Shown: positions 15,475 to 17,500 of the stretch, one piece after another
How positions within the stretch are numbered: position 1 is the stretch's first letter
How the letters are laid out: every line of letters starts with the position of its first letter
From: Symbiodinium natans
Lineage: Eukaryota > Sar > Dinophyceae > Suessiales > Symbiodiniaceae
Direction of reading: 5' to 3'
DNA length: 17,500 nucleotides
NCBI GenBank assembly: GCA_905221605.1
Contig: CAJNDS010002184.1
Location: 532,501 to 550,000, forward strand
Translations under genes and position numbers: made by a program
The notes under the pieces: model-generated
What the model saw: the letters and a program-made list of their open reading frames with translations, nothing else
The model's database searches: none
What the model was told of the DNA's origin: nothing

Positions 15475-15675
15475 AACCCTAAACCCTAAGCCCTAAACCC
15501 TAAACCCTAAACCCTAAACCCTAAACCGGCTGCACATCGTTTTCCTTGCACGACGCCACGATGGACCTGCACCACGGCCACCAAGGGATTGAAGGAACTC
15601 GGAGCAGCTTCCTTCGACAACATGTGCGGAGTCCTTAGTGGCCCATTCAGGGTTTAGGGTTTAGGGTTTAGGGCC
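15475..15675. repeat. Telomere patches flanking the tentative exon
   Basis: CCCTAAA at 15475-15527 and TTTAGGG at 15648-15675 flank the tentative exon at 15567-15633. Between 15321 and 15474 is unique DNA. There GGTAGAACCACTACC forms a small hairpin, and a weak minus-strand exon candidate reads GFGVVVLPHR before a CACAG|GTAGCG donor. Confidence 0.7.
15567..15633 (-). CDS. Tentative exon after the ankyrin repeats
   Basis: The 67-nt segment runs from CTAAG|G to GTGCAG|GTCC and encodes TPHMLSKEAAPSSFNP followed by LVAVVQ in the phase left by the preceding exon. TPHMLSKEA resembles a shortened ankyrin start (TPLMLAS). The donor CAG|GT is canonical. No homologous family is recognised, and the join requires a GA donor at 15837, so this is an inference from phase and splice sites only. 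Confidence 0.35.
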
Positions 15676-15698
15676 CGTAGGGCTTAGGGTCCACCATA

Positions 15699-15805
15699 TT
15701 AATTCTAATAAGGGCGCCCTTTTTTTGCGGGGGTGGTTGGCTACTTGACTAAGGGAACCCAGAACCTAAACAGAGAGGGTAAAGGGTACCACCGACCTAG
15801 CAAGA
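15699..15805. repeat. Dispersed repeat, copy 2
   Basis: Relative of the segment at 5176-5275, here inside the intron after the long ankyrin exon. Shared words in order: AATAAGGGC, GGGAACC, AGAG, AGGGTACCAC, CTA.CAAG. Confidence 0.5.
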
Positions 15806-15837
15806 GTCTCAGCAGGGCCATACCAAGGACACCCTTC

Positions 15838-16217
15838 CTGGCAAAGTCGTTCGTGGCGCCGGCCTCTGACAGCATCGACACCACCTCAGCATGTTCGAAG
15901 CGAGCTGCCTGCATGAGGGCTGTAAGCCCAGAGTTGTTGGCCAAGTCCTTGTTGGCGCCGGCCTCTATTAGCAAGCGCACCGTTTTGACACATCCAAACT
16001 CTGATGCCACCATCAGAGGCGTGTCACCGGCATTGTCTGCCACGTCCACCTTGGCGCCGGCCTCCACCAGCAAGCGAGCGACTTCAACATGGCGTCCGTG
16101 AACTGCCAGAATGAGAGCCGTCAACCCAGTCTCGTTTGCCAATTCTGTGTCGGCGCCGGCCATGAGCAGCAAGCGCGCGACGTCGCCGCGGCCATAGAAA
16201 GATGCCGCAGTGAGAGC
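15838..16217 (-). CDS. Exon: ankyrin repeats 3 to 6
   Basis: This is the longest coding stretch in the window. It encodes about four ankyrin units: TALTAASFYGRGDVARLLLM..., TALILAVHGRHVEVARLLVE..., TPLMVASEFGCVKTVRLLIE... and TALMQAARFEHAEVVSMLSE.... Each is followed by AGA(x)xD(L/V/F)A. The repeats would stack as a protein-binding solenoid; the partner is unknown. The 5' edge is the AG at 16219-16218. At the 3' side the frame stays open to a stop at about 15738, but ankyrin similarity ends near NDFAR. I therefore place the end at 15838, before a GA donor in phase with the tentative exon at 15633. Confidence 0.85.
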
Positions 16218-16532
16218 CTACTTTGGAGTAGACCCTGGAAAAAGAAGTATATACCTTTGAGGTATAAGTAGCTATAATTAGGAACCCAGAACCAACAACA
16301 AGTACTAAAGTCTAGTACTCCAACCCAGGAGCTGTAAACCCTAAACCCTGAACCCTGAACCCTAAACCCCTTACTCCAAACCCAGGAGCATTGCCCAAGG
16401 GCCCAAAGGTCTCCCAAAAAAAGGCCGCAAAATAAAGGAACAAGCACAACCAAGGCAGTAACAAACCCAAGAGCTGTAAACCCTAAACCCTAAACCCTAA
16501 ACCCTAAACCCCTTACTCCAAAACCCAGGAGC
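16218..16532 (-). other. 315-nt intron with a duplicated 75-bp module
   Basis: Donor ACC|GCTC and acceptor GTAG|GCTC share GCTC. The acceptor AG is the end of an in-frame TAG stop, so the exon cannot extend further upstream. The intron carries two copies of a module (about 16315-16390 and 16461-16533) made of CCCA(G/A)GAGCTGTAAACCC, a short telomere-type array, then CCCCTTACTCCAAA. There are also a 7-bp-stem palindrome TATACCTTTGAGGTATA near 16247-16267 and paired AGTACT sites near 16301-16319. Confidence 0.6.
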
Positions 16533-16629
16533 GGTAAACCCGGCCCAGCTGGTTTCTGCCAAGTCCTGGTCGGCCCCCCCTTCGAGAAGCAAAGCGACCA
16601 CCTCCACGTGGCCTCGTCGGGACGCCTGC
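16533..16629 (-). CDS. Exon: second ankyrin repeat
   Basis: The 97-nt exon encodes QASRRGHVEVVALLLEGGAD followed by QDLAETSWAGFT. It shows the ankyrin helix pair ASxxGHxEVVxLLLExGAD. It begins after AAG| and ends ACC| before a GC donor at 16532-16531. Joining to the exon at 16217 gives AGFTALTAASF, again a consensus TAL..AS start. Without GC donors neither edge can be placed in frame. Confidence 0.75.
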
Positions 16630-16933
16630 CTTGGGGGCCAACTGAACCCCCTAAACCCTAAACCCTAAACCCTAAACCCTAAACCCTAAACCCTAAACCC
16701 TAAACCCTAAACCCCCAAACTTGGGGCCATATGTACCCCTACACGACTAGAATTCCGAGTAGAAGGTATATGAACCATAAGCCCTTCTAGGGGAATTCCA
16801 ACTAAGGCATATATATATATGTATATATATATATATATGCATTAATATATATATATATATATGAGAATATACATATATATATATATATATATCTGAACCA
16901 TAAACCCTTTTAGGGCTCATTGGGCCCCCAAGG
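16629..16933. mobile_element. TIR element (CCTTGGGG family) acting as an intron
   Basis: The ends CCTTGGGGGCC and GGCCCCCAAGG are inverted. Next to the right end TGAGCCCTAAAAGGGTTTAT and GGTTCA (minus strand) match the minus strand of the 3558 element (TGAACCCTAAAAGGGTTATG). The core GGTATATGAACCATAA (16766-) is also shared. It has been enlarged by an AT microsatellite and a telomere array. Only CA is repeated at its edges. Confidence 0.7.
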
Positions 16934-16936
16934 TGC
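16630..16936 (-). other. 307-nt GC-AG intron made of a TIR element with telomere repeats inside
   Basis: The intron is almost exactly the inverted-repeat element at 16629-16933 (CCTTGGGGGCC at one end, GGCCCCCAAGG at the other). Donor GT|GCACC and acceptor CCAAG|GCAGG share GCA. Inside are an AT microsatellite (about 16807-16890), a piece of the element core, and a (CCCTAAA)n array of about nine units at 16650-16713. Splicing restores ankyrin consensus across the junction. Confidence 0.65.
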
Positions 16937-17021
16937 ACCAAAGCGGTACGGCCCTGCGCGTCGACCAAGTTCGGGTCGAGGGGGAGCTGGAGCATCGCCT
17001 CCACCTCACGAAGGGCGCGAG
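16937..17021 (-). CDS. Exon: first ankyrin repeat
   Basis: The 85-nt exon encodes RALREVEAMLQLPLDPNLV followed by DAQGRTALV. This is the first ankyrin unit (helices plus the start of the next TAL motif), matching the usual EVEALLQ..DPN pattern seen at the start of dinoflagellate ankyrin domains. It ends TTG GT, and a GC donor at 16936-16935 joins it to the next exon to give RTALVQASRRGH, an unbroken ankyrin consensus. If the acceptor at 17037 is used, five more residues are added at the N-terminal side. Confidence 0.7.
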
Positions 17022-17248
17022 CTTCGATGAGGGCGTCTCTTCTGTAGGTTTTCCATGAGGCTTGCGAGTTGTCATTCTATACATACATACATATATATAT
17101 ATATACATGTGTATATATATATACATACATATATATATATATACATATATCTGTGTGTATGTTCCAGAGACAGAGGGGGGGGGGGGGGGGGGCTGCTTGA
17201 AACAGAGCACGAAAAAAAAAAAAAAAAAAAACGCCTTGGCTGCAGAGC
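17022..17248 (-). other. Intron rich in homopolymers and AT microsatellite
   Basis: On the plus strand this intron holds a poly-A run (about 17213-17231), a poly-G run (about 17176-17192), and a TATA/TACA microsatellite (about 17085-17158). Donor CGAG|GCTC and acceptor CGAAG|CTC share a near-identical 8-bp junction. An acceptor at 17037 (AAGAG|AC) is also in phase, so the 3' border is uncertain by 15 nt. Confidence 0.5.
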
Positions 17249-17322
17249 CTCGTTGGGCGGCGTCTGCGAACTCCTCCAGCTGCCTTCCGGAAATTTGGGC
17301 GAAGGGCAGCAGCACCAGTTGC
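17249..17322 (-). CDS. Exon: end of ubiquitin-like segment and N-terminal ankyrin cap
   Basis: The 74-nt exon encodes QLVLLPFAQISGRQLEEF followed by ADAAQR. LQLVLLPF ends the ubiquitin-like strand, and QLEEFADAAQ is the amphipathic helix that precedes the first ankyrin repeat in this family. The acceptor is GTAAG|G. The likely donor is CGAG|GCTC, again a GC donor. A run of about 18 T (minus strand) follows within the intron, so simply reading on through it gives a poly-Phe artefact. Confidence 0.65.
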
Positions 17323-17427
17323 CTTACTTCTCTAATAATTAAGAGGAAAAAAAGCTTACACTTTATTTTTCTACGAAATATGGAAACCCAAAAAGTTTAA
17401 AGTTCAACTATTGGCCAAGTTAGTTGC
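17323..17427 (-). other. Predicted 105-nt GC-AG intron with GCAACT at both junctions
   Basis: On the minus strand the donor side reads CCT|GCAACT and the acceptor side reads TAAG|GCAACT, so a 6-bp direct repeat flanks the intron. Removing it restores CTG CAA CTG GTG (LQLV). No canonical GT donor fits the reading frame here. The direct repeat is what a target-site duplication from an inserted intron would leave. Confidence 0.6.
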
Positions 17428-17500
17428 AGGTCCATGGGCGAGTCGAGCTGGGCAGCGTCCTCCAGCCCAGTGTCGTTAAGCAGGACCCTCTGCCGAAAGC
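17428..17500 (-). CDS. Ubiquitin-like segment, N-terminal exon of ankyrin-repeat protein (5' partial)
   Basis: Reading the minus strand from the right edge gives FRQRVLLNDTGLEDAAQLD followed by SPMDL. This matches the second half of a ubiquitin-like fold (QRL..G..LED......L.L), and dinoflagellate ankyrin proteins often carry such a segment before the repeats. The exon is open to the window edge, so the start codon lies outside. It ends GAC CT, where a GC donor at 17427-17426 joins in phase to the exon beginning at 17322, giving MDLQLVLLPF across the junction. That restored motif is the strongest support. The function of the Ub-like part is unknown; it may be a protein-interaction fold. Confidence 0.7.

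Noticed and set aside
15733-16101. Plus-strand open frame opposite the ankyrin exon
   Set aside because: It is the antisense shadow of the ankyrin repeats, which have clear consensus on the minus strand.
17055-17400. Open frames of Tyr/Ile repeats and poly-Gly or poly-Lys
   Set aside because: They translate a TATA/TACA microsatellite, a poly-G run and a poly-A run inside a predicted intron.
1-17500. tRNA, rRNA or CRISPR array
   Set aside because: No tRNA arms, rRNA core motifs, or regularly spaced repeat-spacer pattern; the repeats are contiguous telomere heptamers.

Overview
The window reads as nuclear DNA of a dinoflagellate, probably a core or Suessiales-type species. Four things point there. 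More than 35 tracts of the TTTAGGG telomere heptamer (with TTCAGGG and related variants) are scattered in both orientations. The coding sequence is cut into very short exons of 19 to 380 nt. Several introns fit only if GC or GA is accepted as a 5' splice site, as is known from Symbiodiniaceae. The ubiquitin-like plus ankyrin protein and the voltage-gated cation channel are both of types abundant in dinoflagellates. No long uninterrupted gene is present, and most open frames longer than 60 codons are accidental readings of repeats.

All exons I can support lie on the minus strand. From right to left, positions 17500 to about 15838 hold a ubiquitin-like segment followed by about six ankyrin repeats in five exons, plus one tentative further exon at 15633-15567. 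From 14258 to 1028 lie the exons of a voltage-gated cation channel: S1-S2 linker and S2 (14258-14178 and 14127-14053), S3 (10664-10608 and 10450-10394), S3-S4 linker (8812-8780), S4 (8703-8618), S4-S5 linker and start of S5 (7215-7147), rest of S5 (6116-6074), turret (4749-4696), and pore helix (2105-2062 and 1046-1028). Reading frame and splice phase agree across nearly all of these junctions. That agreement is the main evidence for the models, because no RNA data are available. S1, the selectivity filter and S6 were not found. The two parts could be one fused gene or two neighbouring genes on the same strand.

The introns are made almost entirely of telomere-type arrays, short inverted-repeat (MITE- or introner-like) elements, duplicated fragments and microsatellites. 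The most informative site is at 14112-14181. A 30-bp block of telomere heptamers sits inside the S2-region exon between two exact 20-bp copies of the target. The duplicated target contains CAG|GT, so a GT-AG intron of exactly 50 nt would remove the insert plus one target copy and restore the exon. This looks like a new intron made by telomere-repeat insertion. A second family has CCTTGGGG/CCCCAAGG termini. It has one copy with a 10-bp target duplication (3548-3675), one composite copy (6673-6841), a copy that forms essentially the whole of one ankyrin-gene intron (16629-16933), and a solo end (about 11450-11484). Together these suggest a locus where two kinds of mobile or repair-derived sequence have repeatedly become introns.
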